Assembly: GCA_028015205.1 (NCBI GenBank)
Contig: CM051519.1
Location: forward strand, 85,953,539-86,017,538
From: Mytilisepta virgata
Taxonomy: Eukaryota > Mollusca > Bivalvia > Mytilida > Mytilidae
Length of the DNA: 64,000 bases
Direction of reading: 5' to 3'
Shown: positions 1-12,600 of the stretch, one piece after another
Layout of the letters: every line of letters begins with the position of its first letter
Position numbering within the stretch: the first letter of the stretch is position 1
Notes under the pieces: generated by a model
What the model was told of the DNA's origin: nothing
Database searches by the model: none
Seen by the model: only the letters and a program-made list of their open reading frames with translations
Made by a program: the position numbers and the translations under genes

Positions 1-3000
1 CTTTACTAACTGTTCTTGCATGTTGGGGTTCATGTGACTTATCCGTAAGAATATGTGACACAAGAATGTCGCATAAATGTGTCTCTATAATTCAGATTCA
101 TGCAAGTCTGGTGATCAGATAATAAATGAAAATCGTTTCGAATTAATTTTGCGGTACACTTCTGGGTCACTTAAATTTTGGATTCATACAAGTATGATAG
201 TCACATAATAAATGAAAATTGCGTCGCATAAATTTTGCCAGTAAATGGCTGGGTCACTTAAATTTTGGATTCACAAGTCTGGTGGTCACACAATAAGGGA
301 TGTTGTGTCACATAAATTTTGCCAGTAAACAGCTGAGTCACTTAAATTTTGGATTCATACAAGTCTGGTTGGTGTCACACAATAAATGGATATTGTGTCA
401 AAAAAATTTAACCACTTAACTGCTGTCACTTTAATTTTGGATTCATACAAGTCTGATGGTCACATCATAAAAGTATATTGTGTCACATAAATTCTACCAG
501 TAAACTGCTGGGTCACTTAAATTTTGGATTCATAGAAGTCTGGTGGTCACACAATAAACGGGATATTGTGTCACATAAATTTTGCCAGTAAACGGCTGGG
601 TCACTTAAATTTTGGATTCATATAAGTCTGGTGGTCACACAATAAATGGGATATTGTGTCACATAAATTTTGAGAGTATACGGCTCAGTCACTTAAAATT
701 TGGATTCATAGAAGTCTGGTGGTCACATCAAAAAAGGATATTGTGTCACATAAATTTTACCAGTAAACTGCTCCTTCACTTAAATTTTGGATTCATACAA
801 GTTGGGTGGTCACACAATAATTGGATATTGTGTCACATAAATTTTAACACTAAATTGCTGGGTCACTTGAATTTTGGATTCATACAAGTCGAGTGGTCAC
901 ACAATAAATGGATATTGTATCACATAAATTTTGCCAGTAAACTGCTGGGTCACTTAAATTTTGGATTCATAGAAGTCTGGTGGTCACACAATCAATGGGA
1001 TATTCTGTCACATAAATTATGCGAGTAAATGGCTAGGTCACTTAAAATTTGGATTCATAGAAGTCTGGTGGTCACACAATAAATAAATATTGTGTCACAA
1101 ATTTTGCCAGTAAACATGCTTGGTCACTTAAATTTTGGATTCATATAAGTCTGAAGGTCATACAATAAATGGATATTATGTCATATTTTAGCAGTAAACT
1201 GCTGGGGGTCACTTAAATCTTGGATTCATACAAGTCTGTTTGGTGTCACACAATAAATGGATATTGTGTCACATAAATTTAACCACTTAACTACTGTCAC
1301 TTAAATTTTGGATTCATACAAGTCTGGTGGTCACATCATAAAAGGATATTGTGTCACATAAATTCTACCAGTAAACTGCTGGGTCACTTAAATTTTGGAT
1401 TCATAGAAGTCTGGTGGTCACACAATAAACGGGATATTGTGTCACATAAATTTTGCGAGTAAACGGCTGGGTCACTTAAATTTTGGATTCATATAAGTCT
1501 GGTGGTCACACAATCAATGGGATATTCTGTCACATAAATTTTGCCAGTAAACTGCTGGGTCACTTAAATTTTGGATTCATATAAGTCTGGTGGTCACACA
1601 ATAAATGGGATATTGTGTCACATAAATTGTGAGAGTATACGGCTCGGTCACTTAAAATTTGGATTCATAGAAGTCTGGTGGTCACATCAAAAAAGGATAT
1701 TGTGTCACATAAATTTTACCAGTAAACTGCTCCTTCACTTAAATTTTGGATTCATACAAGTCTGATGGTCACATCATAAAAGTATATTGTGTCACATAAA
1801 TTCTACCAGTAAACTGCTGGGTCACTTAAATTTTGGATTCATAGAAGTCTGGTGGTCACACAATAAACGGGATATTGTGTCACATAAATTTTGCCAGTAA
1901 ACGGCTGGGTCACTTAAATTTTGGATTCATATAAGTCTGGTGGTCACACAATAAGCGGGATATTGTGTCACATAAATTTTGCGAGTAAACGGCTGGGTCA
2001 CTTAAATTTTGGATTCATATAAGTCTGGTGGTCACACAATAAATGGGATATTGTGTCACATAAATTTTGAGAGTATACGGCTGGGTCACTTAAATTTGGA
2101 TTCATAGAAGTCTGGTGGTCACATCAAAAAAGGATATTGTGTCACATAAATTTTACCAGTAAACTGCTCCTTCACTTAAATTTTGGATTCATACAAGTTG
2201 GGTGGTCACACAATAATTGGATATTGTGTCACATAAATTTTGCCAGTAAACTGCTGGGTCACTTAAATTTTGGATTCATATAAGTCTGGTGGTCACACAA
2301 TAAATGGGATATTGTGTCACATAAATTTTGAGAGTATACGGCTCGGTCACTTAAAATTTGGATTCATAGAAGTCTGGTGGTCACATCAAAAAAGGATATT
2401 GTGTCATAAATTTTACCAGTAAACTGCTCCTTCACTTAAATTTTGGATTCATACAAGTTGGGTGGTCACACAATAATTGGATATTGTGTAACATAAATTT
2501 GAACACTAAATTGCTGGGTCACTTAAATTTTGGATTCATACAAGTCGAGTGGTCACACAAGAAATGGATATTGTATCACATAAATTTTGCCAGTAAACTG
2601 CTGGGTCACTTAAATTTTGGATTCATACAAGTCTGGTGGTCACACAATAAATGGGATATTGTGTCACATAAATCTGTCGAGTAAACGGCTGGGTCAATGA
2701 AAATTTGGATTCATAGACCGTCTGGTGGTCACATCAAAAGGGATATTTTGTCACATAAATTTTACCAGTAAACTGCTCCTTCACTTAAATTTTGGATTCA
2801 TACAAGTTGGGTGGTCACACAATAATTAGATATTGTGTAACATAAATTTGAACACTAAATTGCTGGGTCACTTAAATTTTGGATTCATACAAGTCGAGTG
2901 GTCACACAAGAAATGGATATTGTATCACATAAATTTTGCCAGTAAACTGCTGGGTCACTTAAGTTTTGGATTCATACAAGTCGCCGGTAAGATATTAGAT

Positions 3001-3063
3001 GGATATCATTTAATTCACTTAAATTTTGGATTCATACAAGTTTGCTTGTCACATAAGGAATGA
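1..3063. repeat. 87-88 bp minisatellite array, about 35 units
   Basis: The phrase ggattcatacaagtctgg recurs with starts near 180, 267, 351, 439, 526, 614 and 702, giving a period of 84-88 bp with a mode of 87-88. Each unit carries ggtcacttaaattttgg, ggtcacacaata, tattgtgtcacataaatttt and a variable gccagtaaactgctg segment. Units at both edges (1-300 and 2980-3063) are the most diverged and the middle is more uniform, as expected for an array homogenised from its centre. Larger blocks are also duplicated, at spacings of about 959 bp (11 units; 612 versus 1571) and 349 bp (4 units; 2484 versus 2833). Because 87 is a multiple of 3, some stretches stay open as 29-residue peptide repeats. I treat these as non-coding. 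Confidence 0.95.
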
Positions 3064-3539
3064 AAATCATGCTGTGTAAATTCTTAAATAATCAGGTAAA
3101 CACACATTAGTATATCAAGTAAGGGAAATTAGAACCATCTTTTTTAATATGCTTTCAAGCAGTGAACATTCATGTAAACTACTTCCAGTTCAGGGTGTGG
3201 CTGCATCTTAAATGAGTGATTTGGGAGTTCCAGTTTGAATGGACCGAAATGCTGGGGCATTTTTACATTATTGATCAAGTGTGGAGGCACTTCATTGTAA
3301 AAAATGTGCTCCGTCACTGTCTTTCATATTGGTTGAAACTAACAATCACTGCATTTAATTCTGATAATTACATATTTAAAAGGTAGGCCAGAGAACAAAT
3401 GAGTGTGGTTTCTATGGAAAGGCAGGCAGGTTAACTATACATGCAACATTTTTGCAATTCAAAATCTCTTGTCATTTTTTGAAATATACTGTATAAGCAA
3501 CTTAAATGCTGATTTTGAAAGATATACCAATTCAAAACT
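3064..3539. other. AT-rich non-coding stretch
   Basis: No convincing exon, repeat unit or RNA gene is visible here. The minisatellite fades out at the left edge and a dispersed repeat begins at the right. The short ORF crossing 3403-3606 runs into that repeat and has no recognisable protein pattern. Confidence 0.5.
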
Positions 3540-3775
3540 AGATGTGACAGTACGACACGAATGTCCAAACCCGTCAATTTCAACAAAAATCAGCAGAGCT
3601 GAATGAAACATAAACATGAACTGTAAGTCATCATGGTAGACTCACATACCAAAAATCAGCTCAATATCTCAAGCCGTTTAGAAAAAAAGTCTGGAAAACT
3701 GTTTGTTGCGGAATGACGGACAAGGGTAAAACTATATGTCCCCTCCACTTTGTGGCAGGGACATAAAAAAAAATA
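3540..3775 (+). repeat. Dispersed bivalve-type repeat, 3' tail
   Basis: The segment holds the phrases atcagctcaatatctcaagc and gacggacaagggtaaaac, then a short inverted pair built on gtcccctcc...gcagggac, then poly-A. I recall this arrangement (a 'gacggacaagg' motif, a C-rich/G-rich pair, and A-rich DNA) at the ends of common bivalve interspersed repeats. A related tail lies at about 8810-8871. Boundaries are approximate and the family is not named. Confidence 0.55.
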
Positions 3776-5345
3776 TTATGTCATTCTGAAAGCCAAATGG
3801 ACTGGCACATGAGGTCAAGGTCATGAGACTTGTGGGAAGATAATCCTATGTACTCAAGAGATTGACAAGTAGATCATATTTGACACGTCATCTATGGTTA
3901 CTGGGAAATGTCATATTATGAAAACATTAATTCAACAAAATGATTTTTATTTACAAAGTCATACACAAAAAAAAAAACCCATCAGAGACGCCAGATCCAA
4001 CCAACAACTAAATCTGGACTAGTTTTGTTACAGGGATTCATCACAAAATAAGTGAACAGTGTACAGTACTAATACAGTATAAATGCAAATAAAATATCAA
4101 AATATATTGCATGGAGATGTCTCTCATTTTATTGACATTATTTTTTAAAAGATAAGTAAACAGAAACCTGAAAATGTCATATCTCTCTTACTGATGATTG
4201 GATTAAGTTACTATATCATTTCAACTTTTACTGTCTGACCTGTAGTCGTATGAAAAAATGGTTATTTTTGTGAAAAATTATAATTCTGGTGGGTAGCAAA
4301 ATAATGTACTTTTAAAACATCCATAGCAAATTTCTAAAATTGATATTAAGCACATATATGTGACCAATTAAAATCGAGCATCATATAGGATTATTCCAAC
4401 CAAATTAAAAAAGTAAAATAGGCTCAATGGGAAAAGACAAAACTTCACCATTTTTTTTTTGTAAATGAGAACAGCAAAAACAAGAAGAGTCACAACAATT
4501 CAGAAATATACAGTCATAATTAAAAGTAAATAAAAGTTGACAGTAATTTTGTCTATTCAGTTTTATATATTGTGTGTTTATTTCCATAGTAATTGTAAAA
4601 CCATGTGAAATGCAAGTGACTACCCGTCTTTTCAGCCTTACAGTACATGTTTTAACCTATTTTTTTCTTAATCATTATGAACATTTTATAACTGGAGGCT
4701 CCTAGGAGCTTGTAATTGCTCACCTGGCTCAAAGCTGCCCTGTCCATAGACCTGTAATTAGGAAATCATTTCAGTTCCCAAACAATTTAATGCTTAATTC
4801 CCATTGGTTTTTTCATCTTCATTTACATAATTTTAATGAGCTTTTCATACAATGTAATTTTTTTTTCTTTTAAATCTTTACCTTTCCAAAAACTATAAAA
4901 TTACCCCTTTTAGTAGGTAAAGGTGACCTTTCTAAAATGATTTTGTTTCTACATTTAAATTCTTATTACATGTCATTTAATGTGCAACAACTCCAGCTAA
5001 CCTTATAATATAAGATAAATTTCAAATATTGACATCCAACCATGACACTCATTCAAAACTCCCACTTTTCAATGCTAAATTATCTATAAATACAGTCATA
5101 TTTGCATTAATCTGCAGTGAAAATTTCATTTCAGAATCGTAGCAAAATAAAAATAGTAATTTAAATGAAATAATTCAATAACAACTTGTCAAAAGCTCAA
5201 CTCATAAGAGTTGATAACCTGATTAAACAAAATTGGCACTCTCTGCACACAATTCTGTTTAAAAATGACTAAGTTCAAAAGAAAGTTAAAATTAAAATTC
5301 AAATCCCTCCACAATTCTTTAATTGGAGGGGAGAGGAATTACACA
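3776..5345. other. AT-rich non-coding DNA with small repeat fragments
   Basis: No supportable gene is visible. At 3810-3835 there is a ggtcaaggtcatgag fragment resembling the AGGTCA-rich repeats further right, and at about 4693-4735 a short fragment of the 'gctcacctgg' element. The rest is A/T-rich with homopolymer runs. The 60-codon minus-strand ORF at 4405-4587 is low-complexity and has no family signature. Confidence 0.5.
4693..4735 (+). repeat. Fragment of the 'gctcacctgg' bivalve repeat
   Basis: The sequence ggaggctcctaggagcttg followed by attgctcacctggctc matches the left end of the longer element at 11346-12385 (gaggctcataggagcctg, then tcgctcacctgg). Only the end is recognisable, so this looks like a truncated copy. 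Confidence 0.65.
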
Positions 5346-5349
5346 AAGC

Positions 5350-5930
5350 ATTCTTTTTGCTATTAAAGATATAACTGAGGTGCTTAAAAAGTCAATTCTT
5401 TGGGGCATGGCCCCCTTTGGCCCCTTATAATTTGAAAACTATAAGAGATAACTGAAATCTGATTGAAAAACACAAACAGGCATTTTCATAAGGAATCTAA
5501 TTAAAAAAAAAATTTCAAAATCAGACCAGAAATAAAAAAAGTAGATTTTTTTGGGTGTGGCCCCACTTTGGCCCCCCATAGACTGACAATGATCAATGCT
5601 ATTTAAAATCTGTTAAATACTTTTAAAACAGAATTTTATAAGAAACAAATTAAAAAAATAATTGCCAAAATTGAATGAGAAGTAAACCTTTTACATCAAT
5701 TTTAAATAAACACCTATTTTACCCCTTATGGCCCCTTTTTGGCAAAACGGTAGGGGCAAGTGACCCCATTTTAAATAGCAAGCTTCCTCAAGCAGCAAGT
5801 AACAATATATCAATATTTCTTGACATTTGGTTCACTGCAACTAAAGTTTTTGCACAGAATCTAAAAAATTAACTTAGACGAGGACGACATCATAACATAA
5901 TACAACCACAATTTTTTGCGGTTGTATAAA
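5350..5930 (+). repeat. Degenerate 'ggcccc' tandem repeat with hairpin end
   Basis: Two to three imperfect units of about 150 bp carry the phrases ggggcatggccccctttggc, gtggccccactttggccccc and tatggcccctttttggc, separated by an aattaaaaaaa stretch. The segment ends in an inverted repeat at 5901-5926 (tacaaccac...gcggttgta), followed by poly-A. The layout matches the better preserved tail at 14395-14942, so this is probably an older relative of that element. Confidence 0.6.
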
Positions 5931-6040
5931 AAAAAACCTTTCAAAATTGGATGCAAAAAAAAGAAAAAAAAATACCCCCAAAATGGTATGGGCTAGAACC
6001 CCCAAAATCAATCCCATACCATAAATCATACTAGCTATCA

Positions 6041-6120
6041 TTATGTTAAAATATCATAATGATCTGTTCACTATAACAAATTATGTTAAAATATCATAAT
6101 GATCTGTTCACTATAACAAA
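6041..6120 (+). repeat. Exact 40 bp tandem duplication
   Basis: The unit starting ttatgttaaaatatcataat occurs twice back to back (6041-6080 and 6081-6120) with no mismatch that I can see. It is a recent local duplication or polymerase slippage in non-coding DNA just 3' of the recombinase-like gene. Confidence 0.95.
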
Positions 6121-6308
6121 AGATAAGTTGCTGAAACCTTTGTGTTCACACACAGAAGATGCCACCAATGAAGACATGGCAATAACATTGTACAGCAAAA
6201 TTTTGCAGTCGTATAAAAACAAAATGCTTATCAGAGTCTACATCACTCACTTGTGAAAATAAAACAGTTTTGTTCAAATAAGTCTGTCAGTAGTATTCAA
6301 TGCAAAAA

Positions 6309-6627
6309 CTAGCGTTTTGCATGATTCATATTAGAAATCTTTTTGATAATTAGATGATTTTCTCTCAAGTGGATGCATCCATGATTCTTTTTGCTTTTTT
6401 TCTTCACTTCGTCTATAAAGGCAGATCTTGGTGTTGTGCCTGACTGCAAAAATTCATTAAAATAACGTTTTAGTTCTTTTACTTCAGCATCTGTCCATCT
6501 TTTCCTGGTAACTTTTTTTGCAATTTGCACTTCTTCCTCTTCTTCCATATCTTCCTCCTCATCCTCCTTTTCTGCCTCTTCCGCATATAGGTTCTCCTCA
6601 ATGTCAACGGTTTCTTCTGGAATTGAG
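6309..6627 (-). CDS. Exon E of the recombinase-like gene (last exon, SANT-like tail)
   Basis: The acceptor is tttcttcattttag. The one base before the first full codon completes a Leu, then 105 codons and TAG follow. A long Glu/Asp-rich run of about 30 residues is followed by basic KKVTRKRWTDAEVKELKRYF and a C-terminal helix ending ISNMNHAKR. The Trp-Thr-x-x-Glu start and spaced helices suggest a Myb/SANT-type DNA- or chromatin-binding tail, and I recall a comparable C-terminal Trp-containing module in related fish and mollusc proteins. An ATG at 6644 lies inside the intron and should not be taken as a start. No clear polyadenylation signal was spotted in the 300 bp downstream. Confidence 0.75.
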
Positions 6628-9600
6628 CTAAAATGAAGAAACACTTTATTTAGGGACTATTTATAAACTAAGATTTCCTGAACATAACAAGTGAAAGAGG
6701 ATCTTCCATTCTAGAAATTCAATTAATTTGAGTTTCTTTCAAATTCATTGTTAGGCCAACTTGATCATTTTCTCAGACGAAAAACAGTGGCAAACAAGCA
6801 AATCTTTTAATTTTATTAACATTTTTCTCTTTTGGGTGTTGCTTAAAAAAAATCCTCTTTTCAACTGGCGATTTAATTTTTTTTTAGTTAAAATCATTTA
6901 AAGTAATTAAAATGGAGCAGAATTTCAAATAGGTAAATGAAAATCCAAAGAGCTAGAATCAAATTAGCCTTGCCTTAACATTTGATATCCATTATCGCAG
7001 GCGAGACAAAACTGTCATGTAACAGAATGCATAGCACAGACTTTGGGTTGAAGGCTGAGGAAGATAAAAGGTACTGTAACGAATTTTTAACTGTCTAGCG
7101 GCAAAAAAAAAGTATTTCTGAAAAATTTCTTTCCAGACATTGCAAGACAAACAGTAGACTGTATACATGTGTGTTTCACTATAAAACCCCTTATGTATTT
7201 ACCATGAACCAACACAATTTTCAAACTTTTGATAATGACTGAATTATTAGAAATATTATTTGAAGTTTTTCACCAAGGCCTCACAACCTGAATGAAATTA
7301 AAAGTACATATGCTAATGCAATATCATATCAAGCATTATTGACCTATGATAAGTAGTCCCCATTACAGAATTTTTGACACTAAACTTGTTCCTTCTGGAC
7401 AAAAATGTTACTAACTGTGAGAGGAATAAGTTGGATAAAAGATTTGAAAGATTTAAAATTGAAGTCATTTAGTCTGAGGATGTTTCCGTTTCATGGCTTG
7501 CCGCTTATTGATTTTGATGAGTTGTTGAATGTGTTCCTTAAAAGTCAGACTGGCTTACGTGAAGTGTCAATCAGTACGAGAGAGACGATAAGAGATAGAA
7601 CGTTCTTAGATTTATTCCATCACTGTCCATATCTGTCTTAAATCAACATTGATTTACATGGGGTGTCCGATGCCTTGTTGACATCTATAGATACAAAATG
7701 TATACCGCTTGCTTTAGAAGAATTCGTCATAACAGAGAGTAGTGAACTCACAGACGACGGAATATTAGTTCTTATCGAGAAATGTCCCAAGCTAACTAGT
7801 CTCCTTCTCTACTGACGTGTCTAAACATCACAGAGGTAGGATTCTCACATATTTCAAAACACTGTCCAAATCTGCAAAAATTGTCTTTTGAAATAAATAA
7901 TGAGGACGAAGTACGAGGCACAGGTTTGAATTATATCGGACCCTGATGTTTCACATTGCCAATAATTGTGAACTCATAAAAGACGCATCATTCTCTGAGA
8001 ATGACAATATTACAATGTATGGTGTTCTGGCCATGATTCTTGGAGACCTTGAGTTTTGATAGCTGTGATGATATAGAATTCCTTAAAGAATTGAACGACC
8101 CTGAAGATAAGGACAAGGACACCTCAGCATTGAGTGAAATAGTCAAGCAACAACATGATATCATCCAGAAATACCGTCAAAGAATCGTTGACATTCAAAC
8201 AAACAAACCAAAACAGAGATTTTCACGTCTAACCAGGCTTGATATTCATTGTGGACCGACAACTGTCAAGAGGTGCTCCAAATTAAATATGGTGAAAGGG
8301 AGATTATTCAATTTGAACAGTCCATGCAAGTCCATGGTCCATGGACATTATACTGTCTTCGACTTGGGAGTTTTTTTTAACACAGTTTAAATAACCACCT
8401 AGGCATTGTCTGGACACAATATTTTGTAAGATTTATGAGCTTAGCTCATAATCCTTGGATAGCTCATAATTCCTGTTGAGACCAACAAGAATGTGCCTGT
8501 CCCAAGTCAGGAGCCTGTAATTCAATGGTTGTCGTTTGTTGCTGTGTTACATATTTGTTTTTCGTTCATTATTTTGTACATAAATTAGGCCGTTAGTTTT
8601 CTCGTTTGAATTGTTTTACATTTGTCATTTCGGGGCCTTTTATAGCTGACTATGCGGTATGGGCTTTGCTCATTGTTGAAGGCCATACGGTGACCTATAG
8701 TTGTTAATTTCTGTGTCATTTGGTCTCTTGTGAAGAGTTGTCTCATTGGCAATCATACCACATTTTCTTTTTTATAAGAAACCACATAAGCCTCAATTCT
8801 TTTAACGGACAGACAGACGGACAGAGTGATTCCCATATACCCCCCCTGAACTTTGTATGCAGGGGTATAATAACTGCAAATCAATACGAGACAGCAAATT
8901 TTATTCTTAATTTCCTCAAAATTTGCTCCAGGGAAGTTTAGTTTGCTCTTTATATTATATATTAATATATTAATACATGTGTGGTGGGTATTTTCAAACA
9001 TTCACCAGATTCTTTTAACTGAAATTTAATTGTAAACTGTATAGATAGTGGGTCTGACCTTCTAACTCCCCAACCCCCATTCACGTTTTTTCTGGAATAG
9101 CCTTCCCTTAAAGGTATTTTAAAGAAATTAAATCTTACAGATTCTCTGTAAAAATAACGTCAGTTTCATCTTCGTCAACAGATGTATTACCATCATCATT
9201 TGGGAAGACTACATCTGCAATGAAGAAGTAACATTTAATTTGATTGTTCAAAAAGATAGTTGATTTAAATTAAATCAAACTTTACCATCTGTCAGTAGGG
9301 TACATAGTTTTTTCAAAATTCAAAATATTTTATTGGATAATGCACAGATGAATATAGCATAATCCAATCACAATACAAGATTAAATATATGTAAGACAAT
9401 TAACATAAATACATGCATCAATGATGTCTATATTAAAGAACATGACAATGGATAAATATATTTTTGTCACTTATTATTCTGCTGACATACAATTTGATTA
9501 TCAAATTTCAAAGGCTTGTCTGAGAAAAGAACAAATTTCTTTTGATGTTGAATATTTCAATGGATTTAACAAATTATTTAGTGACTGAATATCATTTTTT

Positions 9601-12600
9601 AATATTTAATTTTTCTCTAAAGGGATTTATGAGGTGGACAGCTTAAAATAAAAAGACTCTCATCCTCTACAGTATTTTTGCAATGTTTTACACATTTGTG
9701 TATCACCCGATATTTATTTCTGTTAAATATTATTCTATTCAAATTAAAAAATATAATACATTGGTTAGGATTTGCATCTTACAAAATGTAATCAGTTTCT
9801 CTTAATAAATGTTCCCATCTTTATTATTATAACAGTAACAATTTCAAACTATTAACATGAAAAAGATAACGGCCCGAATATAGCTGCCTCCCTAACAGGA
9901 CTTCAATAGAAAAAATGTCATAATTTGAATGTAAAACTGCAAAGGGTCACCATTTCAATTCCAATTTTCCAGAACGTTAATTTTTTGTTTTTATTTTTTT
10001 CTTGTGGGGGGGATTAAAAATCAGGAAAGGAGAAGGGGCGATAAAGGCTCTTATTGGCCTAAAATACAAGTGAAAATTAATCATCAAGTGTTAAAAGTGT
10101 TAATTGCGAATTTGGAATCTTAAATCCATAACAACGAAGAAAATATAAGGACTTCTGAAAATTCTTGCATAAAAAGAACAAAATAATTGCTTGAAGTTTA
10201 CAAAAATTCAGATATTTAGTTCATTTTGTACTTTTTGGTCACTTTCCGGTCATATTTCTGGTAAGGAAATGGTGTCCAAACCCAAGAAACAACTTCATAT
10301 TTAGAGATTACATTCATTATTACATAGTTTATCATATGTGAAAATATAAAGATGTTTCTTGGGTGTGGACATAGATTTCTAGATGTAAATATGTGAGAAA
10401 AAACAACAAAATTTACTATTTTCAGCAGTTTTTGCTAAATGACATATAATTGTGACACTGTTGTGACGTCATTACAATGAACTAAAGCCATAAAACATTG
10501 ATTTTCCTAATATTTACATATTTTACTATGTTTCGAACATTTTTTTATGTTATAACAACAAAGTTGATATTTTTGGGCCATATTCATAGCCTAATGCCCC
10601 TACACCTTTTCCCAATTAGGAACTCCTTAAGATCAGAAAATTTTTTGACAGGTGTTGACACAAGAAACAGTCTTGCCTGTTAAACAACTAACCCACGAAA
10701 GATGTGGACGCAATAATGGTTTAATGACAAAGACAATACATCATAACAAGAATCAATACACATGTACCCATTTGTCAAGGTGTAATAATAATGAAGATAT
10801 GTTAAAAGTAACTCACTAATGAAATTTAGGTCGACTGGTGAAGTGTTTAAATGTCCAGTATGCACTAAGATTGACCAACAGACCAAATATCATTGTCACT
10901 CACTAATGAAATTTAGGTCAAAGACAGGTGAAAAGTGTTTAAATGTCAAGTATGTACTAAGATTTACCATCAGACCAAATATCATTGTTAGAGATATAAT
11001 ATAAATGAAGAAATGCTAAAAGTCATCCAACCTTGAAAATGAGGTCAAGGTCAGGTGACAAGTGACAGACAGACAAGTATCTACCAAAAAACTTTTTAAC
11101 CAAATAATGCGGATATAGATATAATAGATATTGATAAAAGCACTTAAATTTGAAACATTTTGAAAGTCATTCAACCATGAAATTGAGGTTAAGGTCAGAT
11201 GACAAGTATTGGACTGCCAATACTTATATTCAGACCAAAGATAGGGAGTCTAGCTAATCACTTGCAGAAAAGGGAACTTGAATGCAAAAATATGACTTCA
11301 GTTATTGAAGCATAAAATGGAGGTCAAGTCGCAAAGTTTACATAACTAGAGGCTCATAGGAGCCTGAATCGCTCACCTGGAAACCTAGACTTATTTCTGT
11401 TATGCAATTAAGGGTGCAACCAGAAATAGACTGTGTCCTTCTGATCATTTCTGCAACTCATATTTTTTTTACATATTTCTATAGGTTAGAAATAATGACC
11501 TTAAAATTGGCAGATAGATATATTTTGTCCTTCTGGTAATTTTGGAAAAAAAAGTCGTTTCAGAGGCAATAACTCCTAAATCGGTTAACAGACTTTTCTA
11601 AAATTTTGCAGGTACATAGATTTTGCACATCTGATCATTTTTGCTAATCAAACTTTTCATCTATCTTTTTGGAGATAATTGCCAAAAACCTCAAAAAATG
11701 TGTTTTCAGGGGCAATAATTCCTAAAGGGGTCGACTGCTTTTTTAAAAATTTTACAGGTAGATAGAATTTGACCTTCTGATCACTTTTGCTAATCAAACT
11801 TCTCATCTATTTTCTAGTTTCGGTGATAACAGCCAAAAACCTTAAAAAAATTCATTTCAGGGTCAATAACTCTTAACTTGGTTGTCCGATTTTTCTGAAA
11901 TTTGGCATACAGAGATAATGTCCTTCTTGTCATTTTTGCAACTCATACCATTCATCAATCTTCTATAGTTTTCCAAACAATAGCAAAAAACTGCAAAATT
12001 CTGTCAAATTTACATTTCAGGGGCAATAACTCCAAAACGGGGAATCCAATTAATCTGAAAATTTCAGGGTAGATAGATCTTGACCTTCTGATCAGTTTAA
12101 CCCTGCCAGATTTGCTCTATCTGCTTTAGTTTTTGAGTTATAACCTAAAAAATGCAGTTTTACCCTATTTTCTATTTTTAGCCCTGGTGGCCATGTTTGT
12201 CGACGAATCAGGATCTAGGATATAATTTATAAACTAGATGCCCCAAGGAACATTCACACTGAATTTTATTCAATTCTGTTCAGTGGTTTCAGAGGAGAAA
12301 GTTTTTAAAAATGTTAACGACGAACGACGACGGACGCCAAGTGATGACAATAGCTCACATGGCCCTGTGGGCCAGGTGAGCTAAAAAGTCATTGCACAAT
12401 GAAAATGAGGTCAAAGTCACATGACATATTATCTGCCTAAAGTTTTGATCATGAGGTACATGAAACCAAAAAATCTAGTCGCTAGGTACTAGTTTCAAAG
12501 TTATTAACAATTTGAAAAAGTTTACGCGGCCTGAAAGAAAACCTATGTCTCGCTTTTCGCGACTTTTCCACGCAGAGGAGACAAAAATCAGGAGTTGCTT

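Noticed and set aside
612..1028. 138-codon ORF across the minisatellite
   Set aside because: The open frame is a consequence of an 87 bp (29 codon) period. Other units contain stops and indels, and the peptide resembles no known protein.
6628..6644. ATG at 6644 as a gene start for the acidic protein
   Set aside because: It lies inside the polypyrimidine/AG acceptor region of an intron, and the phase-matched upstream exon at 9139-9214 continues the same protein.
10498..10683. Small ORFs in the large intron (10498-11004) as membrane peptides
   Set aside because: Hydrophobic runs are expected from T-rich codons in AT-rich DNA. They have no splice context or family pattern, and part of the stretch is minisatellite.
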